Shown: positions 35,601 through 48,192, counted from the first letter of the stretch. The stretch: 64,000 bases of DNA from Sorghum bicolor (GCF_000003195.3 NC_012870.2:36855122-36919121), one strand, 5' to 3'. Translations and numbers: made by a program. The notes: generated by a model not told the origin, from the sequence alone.

Positions 35601-37105
35601 GGAATCACTTCATTTGGATCTCTAAAACTCTAGATATGGATTTTTATAAAAACAGCATTGGCTCTGCAAAACAGTGAACCAGAGGGGTGAGAGAGGAGAG
35701 GCTAACACCCGGCACCCACGCGTCAATGAGACAGTGACAGGGGAGAAGCTCGCCGCCGGCAAAGCTCAACGACGACGAGGTTTCCGCCGGATCCAAGGGC
35801 ACCTACGTGTCCCTCTCATCAAGGCGACTTTGTTGACCTACTTTACCCGCGCTCTACTGGACCCTAAGGTGCTCGCCGTCGGAAATGGCGGAGCGGCGGC
35901 GCTGCGCGGCGTTACGCCGGCGGATCTAGGCAATGGCGACGCGGTAGAGCTTGCGGACGAGCAAGAACGACTCATGGCGAAGCTATAGGAAGAAGAATCA
36001 CGGCCAGAGGTGAACCAGAGAGGTCTGGCCACGTTGCCGGTGATCTCTGTGAACTCCGACGAGGTGGAGCTCGCGGTGTAGTTGGCAATGCGACCTCACC
36101 GGTGCTTGGCTAAGGGAATGGAGTAGAATTTGAGGTAGAGGATGTCGAGGCGGAGCTCTGGGCGGGCTGGCTTGGCCGGAGACGTGGTGGAATGGCCGGA
36201 GAAGCTCGCCGAAGTGCGGCGGAGCTCACCGAGGCGACGGAGGAGTGAAATGAGCAGCGTTGAGCGAGTGGAGGTCGCGTCAGAGGCGTCCACTCAGTGC
36301 GTGGCGACTTAGGGACGCAGTGGGAGCTGACAGGCGGGGTCGTCGACGGCGTACGGCCGACACCTGGCCAGACACGCGGCGGCGGACGGCGATTGTCCAA
36401 CTGAATCGTTTTTCTGAATCGGCCGATTACAGTGACTGAAACCCGATCTTCAACAACATTTTACTCTCAGCTCAATCGATGGTTTTGGCTGGGGTTTGAT
36501 CCTCTAGATAGAGCTACACGAGTTCTACAATTTTGATTACAAGATCAAAGCCTAACTCGGTCTGGATTTCAATCTACAAGGCTCCCAATCTCCCTATGTC
36601 GAAACTGTGTGATTCCAGACTTAGCCAAATTTGGCTAAGTGCGAAATCAGCCATGATTTTTGGCTTGTGAGTGAATTTTGGATGTGTTCTAAGCTTTTTC
36701 ATAAAATGGCATATATATAACTTTTGTAGCTTATGAAATTCTATACAACTTTGTTTCAGGTGTCAAAGACATGCAAGGTCTCTAACATTACTTTCATAAA
36801 ACATCTTTGAAAGGAGGTTTAGGGGGTCAAATAGGTTATTCTAGGGTTAACCATGACTTAGGGGTATTTTTGGACAAAACCTTCAACATGAACTTAGTTC
36901 AAAATGATGTTCTAAACATGATTAAAGTGTTTTGAACAAGATTGCATACTTACATGTATGGGTCACTCACTAAAGTCACTCAAAACAAGTCACACAAGCA
37001 ATTTAATCACATGTGCATGTAATAGATGGCATGTGATCATGGTATGATGCTTATGTTGATGCAATGCTCATGGTTAACATGCAAGCTAACACTAGGAGTG
37101 TTACA
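32616..37105 (-). repeat. TEK-2 3' LTR
   Basis: 4,490 bp. On the minus strand it starts TGTAACACTCCTAGTG and ends near GGACGGTTCTGAA with the last bases lost or changed. It contains the hairpin at 33060-33081 and a CpG-rich block at about 35690-36400. No coding region is supported. Confidence 0.88.
33060..33081. other. Hairpin in TEK-2 3' LTR
   Basis: CTGAGTAC/GTACTCAG around GAGAAT, identical to 18045-18066 in TEK-solo-1. A donor-like GGGTAAGTCTAG lies next to it on the sense strand. Confidence 0.7.
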
Positions 37106-40100
37106 GCCCTCCCCCCTTATAAAAATCTCGTCCCGAGATTTGAAAGACGTACCATTTTTCATAGAATGAGGGATAAGTTACTTGTAAATAGTCTTCCCTT
37201 TCCCAAGTGGCATCTCTCTCATTTTGATGGTTCCACAAAACTCTAAAAAGTTTGATCACTCTCGCACGAGTAACCCGTACCTTGACATCAAGAACTTGCA
37301 CAGGCTTTTCTTCATAAGATAGGTCGGACTGCAACTTGATATCTCTTGTTTCAACTCTCTCTTCGGGCACACGAAGACACTTCTTAAGTTGAGATACGTG
37401 GAACACGGGGAAAATAGTCCTCATTTTGGGAGGTAGTTGTACTTTGTAAGCTACCTTGCCACTCTTCTCAATGATTTGGTAGGGACCCACATACCTAGGG
37501 GCAAGCTTTCTTTTAACGCCGAAGCGATTTACTCTTTTCATGGGTGATACTTTTATATACACAAAGTCACCTACTTCAAACTCGATTGGCTTTCTTCTTC
37601 GGTCAGCATAGCTTTTCTGCCTAGCTTGGGCAGCTCTCATGTGTTGCTGGATAACGAGAACTTGCTTTTCAGCTTCTTTGACAAAGTCAATTCCGTAGTA
37701 CCTCCTTTCGCCTGGTTCAACCCAGTTTAGAGGAGTTCTACATTTGCGACCATACAAAGCTTCAAAAGGAGCCATTTGGACACTCTCTTGATAACTATTG
37801 TTGTATGAGAATTCAGCTAATGGTAGCCATTTCTCCCATGCACCCTTGGAAGATATAACACATGCCCTCAACATATCCTCTAAGATTTGATTCACACGCT
37901 CAGTCTGACCGAAGGTTTGAGGGTGGTAGGCTGAACTGCGAACCAATTTTGTACCAAGGAGTGAATGCATATGCTCCCAAAAGCGAGCAGTGAACTGAGG
38001 ACCTCTATCAGAAATAATAGTGCGAGGCACTCCGTGCAATTTAACTATCTGAGAGAAGTACAACTCGGCATAGTCGGATGGTTGGTAAGTAGAGTGTACG
38101 GGAACAAAATGAGCTGACTTGGTCAAACGGTCAACAACCACCCATATGAAATTGTGTCCTTTTTGAGTAAGGGGAAGTCCAACAATAAAATCCATGTTGA
38201 TTTCTTCCCACTTCCAACCCGGAATTGACAAAGGTTGCAATAAACCAGCAGGTTTTAGGTGAACTGCCTTTACCCTGCAGCAAGTATCACACCTAGCAAC
38301 ATAAGCTGCTATCTCTTTCTTCATTTTGGTCCACCAGAAACGAGGTCTCAAGTCTTGGTACATTTTGCTACTACCCGGATGAATGGACAACTTGGAAGAA
38401 TGAGCATCTCCTAAAATTTTGTTGCGTAGGTCACGGTCTTTTGGTACAACTAGTCGATCGTCAAACCACAGTACACCTTTCTCATCTACCCGAAAATGCT
38501 TGGTGTCCTGCTCTTGCATTTTTCTCTTGATATGAAAAATATCAGGATCAGATTTTTGGAGCTCTATGATTTGACTTTCTAATGAGCAACTGACTATGAT
38601 GTTGTGTAGGACCACAGGATGCAATAAATTGAAGCCTTCCTCTAGGAGAGGTCTAACATGTTGTTTGCGACTGAGAGCATCAGCTACAACATTGGCTTTG
38701 CCTGGATCATAGTGCACATCTAAATTGTAGTCTTTTATCAATTCCAGCCATCTTCTTTGTCTCATATTCAGCTCGGGTTGTGTGAAGATATATTTGAGGC
38801 TCTTATGGTCAGTGTAAATGTGACAAAGATTACCCAACAGATAATGTCTCTAGAGTTTCAATGCATGTACAACTGCTGCTAACTCTAGATCATGAGTAGG
38901 GTAGTTGGCTTCATGTTTCCTCAGCTATCGAGAAGCATAGGCAATAACTCGGCCTTCTTGCATAAGCACACAACCTAGGCCAGTGCCAGATGCATCACAA
39001 AAGACATCAAATGGCTTTTCAATGTCAGGCTGTGCCAGAACAGGAGTGGTGGTCAGCAAATGGTGTAAAGTGGTGAAAGCAACTTCACACTCCTCAGACC
39101 ACACAAACTTCACATCTTTTTGCAGTAGCTTGGTCATAGGCTTAGCTATTTTGGAAAAGTCCGGAATAAAGCGCCGATAATATCCAGCTAGACCGAGAAA
39201 ACTCTGGACTTCGTGCACTGAAGTCGGGGCCTTCCAGTCTAGAACCTCCTGCACCTTTGACGGGTCAACAGAAATACCCTCTTCGGATAAAATATGGCCT
39301 AAGAAAGGCACTTTCTTCAGCCAAAACTCACACTTGCTGAACTTGGCATAGAGCTGATGTTCTCGCAATCTAGTGAGTACAATCCGAAGGTGCTTCTCAT
39401 GTTCTTGTGCATTTTCAGAATACACCAATATATCATCGATGAACACCACCACAAACTTATCCAGTTCAGGCACGAACACCGAATTCATCAGGTACATGAA
39501 ATGAGCAGGGGCATTAGTCAGACCAAAGGACATGACTAAATACTCATACAACCCGTACCTGGTAGAGAAAGCCATTTTAGGAATGTCTTCAGGTCGGATC
39601 TTGATTTGATGATACCCAGATCTCAGATCAATTTTGGAGAATACTTTGGCTTTGGCTAATTGATCGAACAAGATATCAATGCAAGGCAATGGATACTTGT
39701 TTTTGACCGTCATGGCATTGAGCGGATGATAGTCTACACACATACGTAGAGACTTGTCCTTCTTCTTGACAAAGAGAGTCGGACAACCCCATGGAGAAGA
39801 ACTAGGCCGAATAAGACCCTTCTCTAGGAGTTCTTGCAATTGCTTTTTCAACTCTGCCAATTCATTGGGTGGCATTCGGTATGGCCTTCTAGAGATAGGT
39901 GCGGTACCTGGAATTAGATCAATTTTAAACTCAATGTCCCTGTCCGGTGGCAACCCGGGCAGATCCTCTGGAAAGACATCCGGAAACTCACACACCACCG
40001 GAATCTCTGCCAAAGTGAGTGGTCGAATGGCATTGGCAGCATGACGAATGTCATCATTCTTGGGAAGCTGGACTAAGAAGGCTTCTTTGCTATCAGGCTC

Positions 40101-41504
40101 CCACAACATGACTATTCTCGTGGAGGTATCTATTAACACCCCATGCCTGCTCATCCAATTCATTCCCAGAATAACATCTATCCCTAGGCCTGGCAATACG
40201 ACTAAATCTGCTGCATAATTACGCCCTTCTATGGCAATATGTACATCCCTCACTACTTGATTCGTAGCAATTTGATTACCAGCAGCACTAATGCAAAATT
40301 TTCCACTATCAAGGTCAATGACATGTTGCCCATGTTTAGATGCGAATGCTTGACTCATAAATGAATGTGAAGCTCCCGAATCAAACAAGACAACTACAGG
40401 ATGTTGATTGACAAGAAACTTACCAGCGGTGACCGCTTCACCTTCCGGGATTTCTTCAACCGTAGTGTAGTGCACACGACCAGTACGGTTATTGCTTCTA
40501 GCTGCACGATTTCTCTTAGGATAAGGGCAATCTCTCGCCCAGTGACCAACTTGCTTACAATTGAAGCATGGGCGGTTATCAGGAGGAGTCTTGGGACCTC
40601 CTTGACCCGTGGCACCTCTTGGGAGAGCAACTGTGAAGGACTTGCGCACTTCCGTCTTCACATTAGACTTTTTCTGCGGCGGCCTGTACCTTGTCACAGC
40701 ATTGGGTGGGCGATAGGCCGGTTTGCTTGCCACTGGAGCCTTGGACTGTGAAGCACCTGCCTCATAGGCCCTCTTGCGGTTCTTGGACGCGGCATACACG
40801 GCATTGGAGTTCTCTTGAGTCAACGCATCACTTACAAACTCATTAAAGGTGGTACTCTTGTTACCAGCCATGTTCTTGGACAACTTGGGTCCCAACCCTC
40901 TCTTGAAACTAGCGAGCTTCTTGGCTTCGGTGTCAACCATCTCAGGAGCATAGCGAGACAAATTATTAAAAGCATGAAGATACTCAGTCAAGCTTTTAGT
41001 GCCTTGCGTCAGGTTCATGAACTCGGTGTGCTTGATAGTCATTAAGCCTTGGGGAATGTAAGTATTCCTGAAAGCAGTTGTGAACTGATCCCAGGTTATA
41101 ACAGCATTGGCAGGCAAGCTGGTCCTGTAATGACTCCACGAGACACCTGCTTTGCCCTCCTACTGGTGGGTTGCATATTCCGCCTTTAGCTCTTCGGTCA
41201 CCCTTAACAAGCAGAACTTCTGCTCGAGAGTGTTGAGCCATTCATCAGCTTCCAAAGGTTCAGCAGCCTCCTTGAAAAGCGGCGGCTTGGTGTCCTGGAA
41301 ATCCTTGAAACTACTATACTGATTGGCCTCTCCACCTTGACGGGCATGGCGACCACCCGGGTTCTGCTGCGCCATAGTTTGTATAGCCTCATTGAGCATT
41401 CGTTGGACCTCAACAAGAGCTGCCAATAGCTCAGTAGGCGTAGGCGGGGGAGGAGGTGGTGGCGGTGGCACCTCGTTGTGACCGGAGCGAGTATTGCGAG
41501 CCAT
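37101..41504 (-). pseudogene. gag-pol: TEK-2 gag-pol polyprotein with chromodomain, three TAG stops
   Basis: One 1,468-codon frame from ATG 41504. Gag begins with a proline run; the capsid is broken by TAG at 41160-41162 where related gags have a QL-GxAGxWW motif. The CCHC knuckle ([14 protein letters not shown]), protease DSGAS and ILGMNWM, and [11 protein letters not shown] are present. RNase H has TAG at 38925-38927 (Gln expected) and 38850-38852 (Trp expected). Integrase keeps HHCC-type residues, [15 protein letters not shown] and GQTERVN, and the GPY module. The chromodomain ends near the PPT; translation runs through the PPT and its stop TAA comes from the first bases of the 3' LTR. RT also shows Arg-to-His and Arg-to-Cys changes typical of CpG decay. 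Confidence 0.9.
37106..37118 (-). other. Polypurine tract of TEK-2
   Basis: On the minus strand AAGGGGGGAGGGC directly abuts the TGTAACAC start of the 3' LTR. Confidence 0.85.
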
Positions 41505-41894
41505 CTGCACAAGGCATACCAAGTGACCGTTTAGGACAACAGATATAATTGCCATGAACTTCAATTGCTGCCATACGGAATTTAATGAAGTAAATTCACA
41601 TAATTTAAGGCACAATAATCCATGTACAACAAGAGATTATCATCCATGACACTTGGTTAATCTCGCGATCATTCACAGCCACAATTCTCAGGGATTAAAG
41701 ACATCGCAGGGAATTATTTAAGCTCAACATAAATATGGAGCGTCACAAATAGGTGCATAGGGTTACATAGAGTCATTGCCACAACTTAAGTTTTATAGGA
41801 GGGGCACCATGGCCAAACACATAGAGTTTTCAGATTACATGTCCATTACACAAAGAGATGGAAACTGATACATGATCATAGAATTATTGCTAGG
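41505..41894 (-). other. Spacer between pre-gag ORF and gag in TEK-2
   Basis: About 390 bases without a supported coding region. On the minus strand it ends in GCCTTGTGCAG immediately before the gag ATG, an acceptor-like site as in TEK-1. Confidence 0.45.
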
Positions 41895-42833
41895 CTACAT
41901 ATCTTCCTCAGATTCTCCATTAGAAATGATGCAATCATCCTGGTCTTCCTCACTAGGAGCTTCTTCATGATTAAAAGGGGCTGGATGTGGAATAGGATTT
42001 ATGATATTATTTAAGCGATGGACATCTAACTGCAGCTCAGCAATCCTAGTAATCAGCTCTTCCTCTCTCATTTCAGCATGGAACAAGGCTCTAACTCTAG
42101 CAGCTTCTCTATTTTCAGCCAAGCGCATAGCCTTATCTCTCTCTCTAGTCATTTGCATCATGCGGGCTTGTGCCTCATTGCGCTCTCTAACTGCGTTCTC
42201 AACTTGGTTGCGGCGGGCTTGCAAAGCGGTGTGATAGTTTTGGATTTCAGCTTGTGCATCCATAAAAGCCTTGCGATGCTTGCGCACTCGCTTGCGTAGT
42301 TTGCGCTGCCCAACTTGTGCTTGTTGGAGCGCTAGCATGGCGTCTATGTAGTTGTCCTGGCGTACATAGTGCAGCTTAAGTACCGCCAGCATGGCACTCA
42401 TGGCAGGGCTAGAGGTATATCCTAGCAAGGTTTCTCTCATCTCTAAAGGCTCATTTCATATCTGAGACACAAATGCGTCAGTCACACTCACTCTAGGGAT
42501 GGATCCAGCTGGGCCATTCACTAGTTCATCACCATAATCTTGGCATATCTCTAACAAAACCTCTAGGGCTGCTACTTGGGCACCCTCCCAAGGAGTTTGG
42601 CCATCACACTCTACTATCCAACCTAGCCACTATGGGTTATTGGGACAAGGGGGAACTGTAATCTGGACATCTACCCAAGGTAATGCTCCTGCATGCTCAG
42701 ACTCCGTCCAAGTGTACTTAGGTGGTTCCTCATATCCAACTGAACTTAGCACCCTCCACAACAAAGTAGGAGTGCCAAACATTTTCAGAAAAGTCTCACT
42801 TGCGTGCCGGGCTGCCATCTGTAGAAACACCAC
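41895..42833 (-). pseudogene. Pre-gag ORF of TEK-2: dsRNA-binding-like domain, coiled coil, acidic end (two stops)
   Basis: One 313-codon frame interrupted by TAG at 42630-42632 and TGA at 42456-42458. Codons 20-97 follow the helix-strand-strand-strand-helix pattern of a dsRNA-binding domain: a first helix with L..VL...G, then PPKYTWTE, two hydrophobic strands, and a last helix EGAQVAALEVLLEI. Codons about 160-290 are Arg/Glu/Gln/Ala-rich and helical (coiled coil), and the end is acidic. TEK-1 has an ORF of the same place and coiled coil/acidic layout but a different N-terminus. Minus-strand TTTCTACAG precedes the first ATG (codon 6), so codons 1-5 may be intron. Family assignment is inference from the pattern. 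Confidence 0.6.
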
Positions 42834-43735
42834 ATTTGAGTAAGGGAGATAAATTACAAGGAGAGATAAATAGATATATTTTCAGAATTTAATACCCAAG
42901 TAGTGCATCAGGAATGTATGAATGATTCATGATGCATGCACGTCCCATACGTCCTTTCCATTCCTAGAAGAAGGTTCTATCGGTTTAGTCGGTGGCATAC
43001 ATACGTGCACTCTATATACGCAACTACACGGTCTACACGTTTCGTTGTTAGTGTACCTGCAGAAAACTTCATTTCAGCCCAGCCCCACAATAGTATATGT
43101 GCAGAAAAGTAAATCCAATCATGAACAATCAAGCTAGGTACTCCGACATATATTCCCAAACATATATCGCAGCACACTACCCATTTGGGATACACCCACA
43201 TATACAACAAATATGTATACATGGCTGCACCTACTACCCACAATTAAGTACCTTCATATATACATGTGTAAAACATGTAAATATTCCAGTAACCACAACT
43301 AACACTCCCCTAGACCGACGGTTGGACGGTCATGCTCTCACAGCTCACACTTACCGTAGCGTAGAGACATATAGATCCATACATTACCACTCAAACAAGT
43401 GGCATCCATACAATTTCACGCCGTATGGATGTCGAAAGAAAACAACAATGCTTACCATGGCGTAGAGGTATGTGATCCATTCATTACCACTTAGTTAGCG
43501 GTATCCATATAATTACACGCCATATGGACGACGAAAGGAAAAGCCCCCATGTTAGTAATGTTAAGCCACCTAAAAGTCCTTATATGGGCATAAAGGGTAT
43601 GACCACTGGCATGGTATAAGTTATCAAAACATTTTTAAAACAGCCCTACATATAGCCTAATTTTGCCAAATTAGCTTGAGAAAACCAAATTCATTTGTTT
43701 ATAAATACATCTATGATGGTTAAATGCTTAATCTT
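42834..43735 (-). other. 5' leader of TEK-2
   Basis: Between PBS and the pre-gag ORF. It contains two partly similar segments near 43355-43420 and 43455-43520 (both with TACCACT...GGCATCCATA-like then ATGGATGTCG-like text), an imperfect local duplication. No coding region is supported. Confidence 0.45.
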
Positions 43736-43747
43736 GCTCTGATGCCA
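43736..43747 (-). other. Primer-binding site of TEK-2
   Basis: Minus-strand TGGCATCAGAGC, two bases from the 5' LTR; one base differs from the initiator-Met site of TEK-1 (C for T). Confidence 0.8.
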
Positions 43748-43749
43748 GC

Positions 43750-46700
43750 TGTAACAGAACCGTCCAATTTATAAGAATTCCAGTGAATTAGCGACCACGG
43801 AGGCAGTCAAGCCAATGGACTTGAACCCATATAAACCCGGTAGTCTGACGAAATCTCAAAAGACCTCGATTCAACCAACATACAACCAAGATCGTACATG
43901 ATCAAGCATCACCATCACAGATTACAACATTCATCACAGAACATAGTTTTACATCACATCAGAGTTTAAAGTGGTTATTACAAACCATAGCAGTAGCGGA
44001 AACAAAGTAGTTTTGAAACAACACCAACTCAGTTTATAATACATGCCAGTTCCATGGTCAAGTCGCAACAAAAGCACAACTGAAGATAAAGGAGGTGATC
44101 ACGCCCATGATCTATTCATCATCCGCAGCCGGGTGATGACAGTTAGCACAGTAGCCGTGGTAAACGACATCATCTGCAACAGGGGTAAATGAAACCCTAA
44201 GTACGAGAATGTACTCAGCTAGACTTACCCGTCATAAATCAAAATAAAGTGACACGAAGGAGTATGCAAGGCTGATCTTTGTGGACTGGTTTGACTCATC
44301 TTTTGCATAAAAGCCTTTGTTGTAAGTAACTCATTTATCATATTTTAGCAGCAAGTTCATTACTTAGCAACTATCCACTAGATTAGCACCTGTTCTAAGC
44401 ATACACTTGTGTATTTAAGCATTACAATAATAACCATATCCAGATTTTCACAAAGCTATCATCATTCTCATAATAACCATTAAGTTTGTTTAGTGAATTC
44501 TACGTTGCCGCTGCCCAAGTCAAGTTCTCACTATCCGGGAGAGACGGCGATTCGAATCGATTCCTATCCAGCTGGAGGGGTATTCCTAACACTCACCTAA
44601 GCATACTTCATGACGGTAGCTCGGATCACCTTTAGCACAACTCCGGACCAATTCGCGGGTCCGTACGGCGCCGCACCCCCAGGGACCGCCAATCTGCCAG
44701 GGTCAGGACTCTAACCTGACACCTCGGTCTTACGCCATTGACTTCCCGCACATCCTTACTACCAACCGGGGTGCGCACTTTAACTAGATCGGGGTATCCG
44801 GCCGGAGTTGCACTCGTAGGCTTCGCGGTCGGAACGACTTATCCGGCCAACTAAGTGATAGGCATACGTTCAACATGACACGAGGATGTACAGCGATTCG
44901 GTCCTTAAACGACACAGACGGGGATAGATTCACACCCAAGACCTCCATGCCTTGTTGCTGCACTATCGTCATCCCGCCCGGTCTCAAGTTCATTATTAAC
45001 ACCTGGTTATTTCCACGATAGCAAATATAGCCAACCGTGATCATCATCCACCTAACTCTCGCAGGCGACAGGAAATCACCCGGCTTCTACCGAGCTAAGC
45101 ATGGCTAAGCATTACTTCGATCCTGGACCTACTTTGGTGAGGTATGAGGTGGACAAGGTAGTCATTATGCAGCAAAGGTGTCATATCAACGCCTACCACT
45201 TAATGCAACAATATATATAACCATAGTCAATTGATAGCTGAACACAAATAATAAAATAGTAGGAGGCTTATAATGCTCCGGGGCTTGCCTTCGACGTAAG
45301 TAGAGGGACGGTGATCAGGGCACTCCGGCAAGTCCTCCTCCTCCTCAGCTCCTTGAGGTAGCTCCCCTTGCTGTCCTTCCGACTCCGGCAGCTCGAACTC
45401 CAACACTGTCACGCCCTTGGGTACACCTATGGATGCATGACAAGGAGATGAATATAGAGAATGCACATATGATGCATGATGTCATGATGAAGAGCCAAAG
45501 GGACATTAACCAAAGTATAACATGAGCGTAAACTTCTAAGAGTAAGTGAATCATAGAATAGAAGTAAGTGCATACTGCTTCTCTGGTAGAGAGACTAACT
45601 AGACAAGTTAATCAAATCTTAGCTACTCCTACTCAGTCACTGGTTTGGTAGACAACCAACCTGTCACAAGTTTCAGCTATAACTTAAGCATTGTTTGGCC
45701 AAACTAAGCAAGTAAGTACTTTCTGGAAAGCTTAGCAAATTGTCTACAATTCACCTTTAGACATCTCAGAATGATTCCCAACCGAAATACGCGTAAACAT
45801 GCAAAGTTGGCTGGCTGTCCTGGAAAATCTAGAGAGCAAGCACTTTGTAGCAGCTGTCCTGGAAAATCTAGAGAGTAAGTTAGCTACAAGTTTGTTGTAG
45901 ACAAGTGTCCCAGAAAACATCATCTTCAAATAGTTCTTAATCATTTTCTATCAGCTGTACAGAAATGCTCTAGGAAAGGCATAAATAGCAAAAATAATAT
46001 TTTGCACATATTGAGAATGTATCGAAGGGACAATCCAATTGCACCAGTAGGTAGAACATATCAAAGAAACACCAAAAAACATCATGGCAAGGTCTAAACT
46101 CATTTCTATCATCACATTTTTCCATTTATTTAATTATTAAGGTGATTTAATGAACATGCATTCCAAGTGTTCCAAAAATCCTAAGAAAATTACAGCAAGC
46201 TACTTATGCTAACATAAGATCACTGTAAAATTTTCAGAACACTTGCACATACATATTGTGAGGTATAAAAATAACAAGCTAGTATAGGCATGCAAGGCAT
46301 AAATGTGAAACCTCATCAAAAAGTGTCAAACAACAGATTTCAGATTTTTCCTAGCTTTGTCTACACATAAGTACAACACTCAGCAAGTTTCATCACAAAA
46401 GGAGCTATAACTTATTTATTAAAAATATCACAAGAAACTCCTATTTAAGCAAGAATTATTTTTAACTCCTCAACCAGGCTTCCAAAAATCATGACAAATT
46501 TATCGGAGCCTAATCATAACCTTAGCAACAACACCCTAAATTTGCATGGCCAGCAGATCAATAGATTTCAAGATATAATTACCACCTTAAAATCCATGAT
46601 TAATTTATATCTATTAATTTCCACAAAAACATGGTATGTTTCATATTTTTATTTAAAACTAGACTCCTAATGCAACCTAGCAAAATTGGAATTACTTCAT

Positions 46701-48192
46701 TTGGATCTCTAAAACTCCAGATATGGATTTTACAAAAACAGCATTGGCTCTGCAAAACAGTGAACCAGAGGGGTGAGAGAGGAGAGGCTGACACCCGGGA
46801 CCCACGCGTCAGTGAGACAGTGATAGGGGAGAAGCTCGCCGCCGGCAAAGCTCAACGACGACGAGGTTTCCGCCGGATCCAAGGGCACCTACGTGTTCCT
46901 CTCATCAAGGCGACTCTGTTGACCTACTTTACCCGCGCTCTACTCGAGCCTAAGGTGCTCGCCGTCGGAAATGGCGGAGCGGCGGCGCTGCGCGGTGTTA
47001 CGCCGGCGGATCTAGGCAATGGCGACGCGGTAGAGCTTGCGGACGAGCAAGAACGACTCATGGAGAAGCTATAGGAAGAAGAATCACGGCCAGAGGTGAA
47101 CCAGAGAGGTCTGGCCACATTGCCGGTGATCTCTGTGAACTCCGACGAGGTGGAGCTCGCGGTGGAGTTGGCAATGCGACCTCACCGGTGCTTGGCTAAG
47201 GGAATGGAGTGGACGTCGAGGTAGAGGATGTCGAGGCGGAGCTCTGGGCGGGCTGGCTTGGCCGGAGACGCGGTGGAACGGCCGGAGAAGCTCGCCGAAG
47301 TGCGGCGGAGCTCACCGAGGCGACGGCGGAGTGAAATGAGCAGCGTTGAGCGAGTGGAGGGCGTGTCTGAGGCATCCACTCGGTGCGTGGCGACTTAGGG
47401 ACGCAGTGGGAGCTGACAGGCGGGGTCGTCGATGGTGTACGGCCGACACCTGGCCAGACACGCGGCGGCGGACGGCGACTGTCCAACTGAATTGTTTCTT
47501 CTGAATCGGCCGATTGCAGTGACTGAAACCCGATCTTCAACAACATTTTACTCTCAGCTCAATCGATGGTTTTGGCTAGGGTTTGATCCTCTGGATAGAG
47601 CTACACGAGTTCTACAATTTTGATTACAAGATCAAAGCCTAACTCGGTCTGGATTTCAATCTACAAGGCTCCCAATCACCCTATGTCGAAACTGTGTGAT
47701 TCCAGACTTAGCCAAATTTGGCTAAGTGCGAAATCAGCCCTGATTTTTGGCTTGTGAGTGAATTTTGGATGTGTTCTAAGCTTTTTCATAAAATGGCATA
47801 TATATAACTTTTGTAGCTTATGAAATTCTATACAACTTTGTTTCAGGTGTCAAAGACATGCAAGGTCTCTAACATTACTTCCATAAAACATCTTTGAAAG
47901 GAGGTTTAGGGGGTCAAATAGGTTATTCTAGGGTTAACCATGACTGAGGGGCATTTTTGGACAAAACCTTCAACATGAACTTAGTTCAAAATGATGTTCT
48001 AAACATGATTAAAGTGTTTTGAACAAGATTGCATACTTACATGTATGGGTCACTCACTAAAGTCACTCAAAACAAGTCACACAAGCAATTTAATCACATG
48101 TGCATGTAATAGATGGCATGTGATCATGGTATGATGCTTATGTTGATGCAATGCTCATGGTTAACATGCAAGCTAACACTAGGAGTGTTACA
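43750..48192 (-). repeat. TEK-2 5' LTR
   Basis: 4,443 bp with intact TGTAACAG and TGTTACA ends. The hairpin at 44197-44218 has one stem mismatch (CTAAGTAC). At 45814-45875 a 23 bp segment is duplicated and replaces about 74 bp still present in the other LTR. A CpG-rich block lies at about 46780-47490. Confidence 0.88.

Larger units (their letters stand above)
32616..48192 (-). mobile_element. TEK-2, full-length but decayed Tekay-type chromovirus
   Basis: LTRs at 32616-37105 and 43750-48192, PBS at the right, PPT at the left, pre-gag ORF and gag-pol on the minus strand. In the first 600 bases the LTRs differ at about ten positions, and one LTR has a large replacement, so the copy is clearly older than TEK-1. 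The left terminus reads TTCAGAACC instead of TGTAACAGAACC, a small terminal loss. Three TAG stops in gag-pol and two stops in the pre-gag ORF make it non-autonomous. Confidence 0.9.

Noticed and set aside
35674..36400. Open frames in the CpG-rich blocks of the TEK-2 LTRs (35674-35988 and 46631-47074)
   Set aside because: Present in both LTRs with differing stops and lengths, no recognisable domain, and explained by GC composition.
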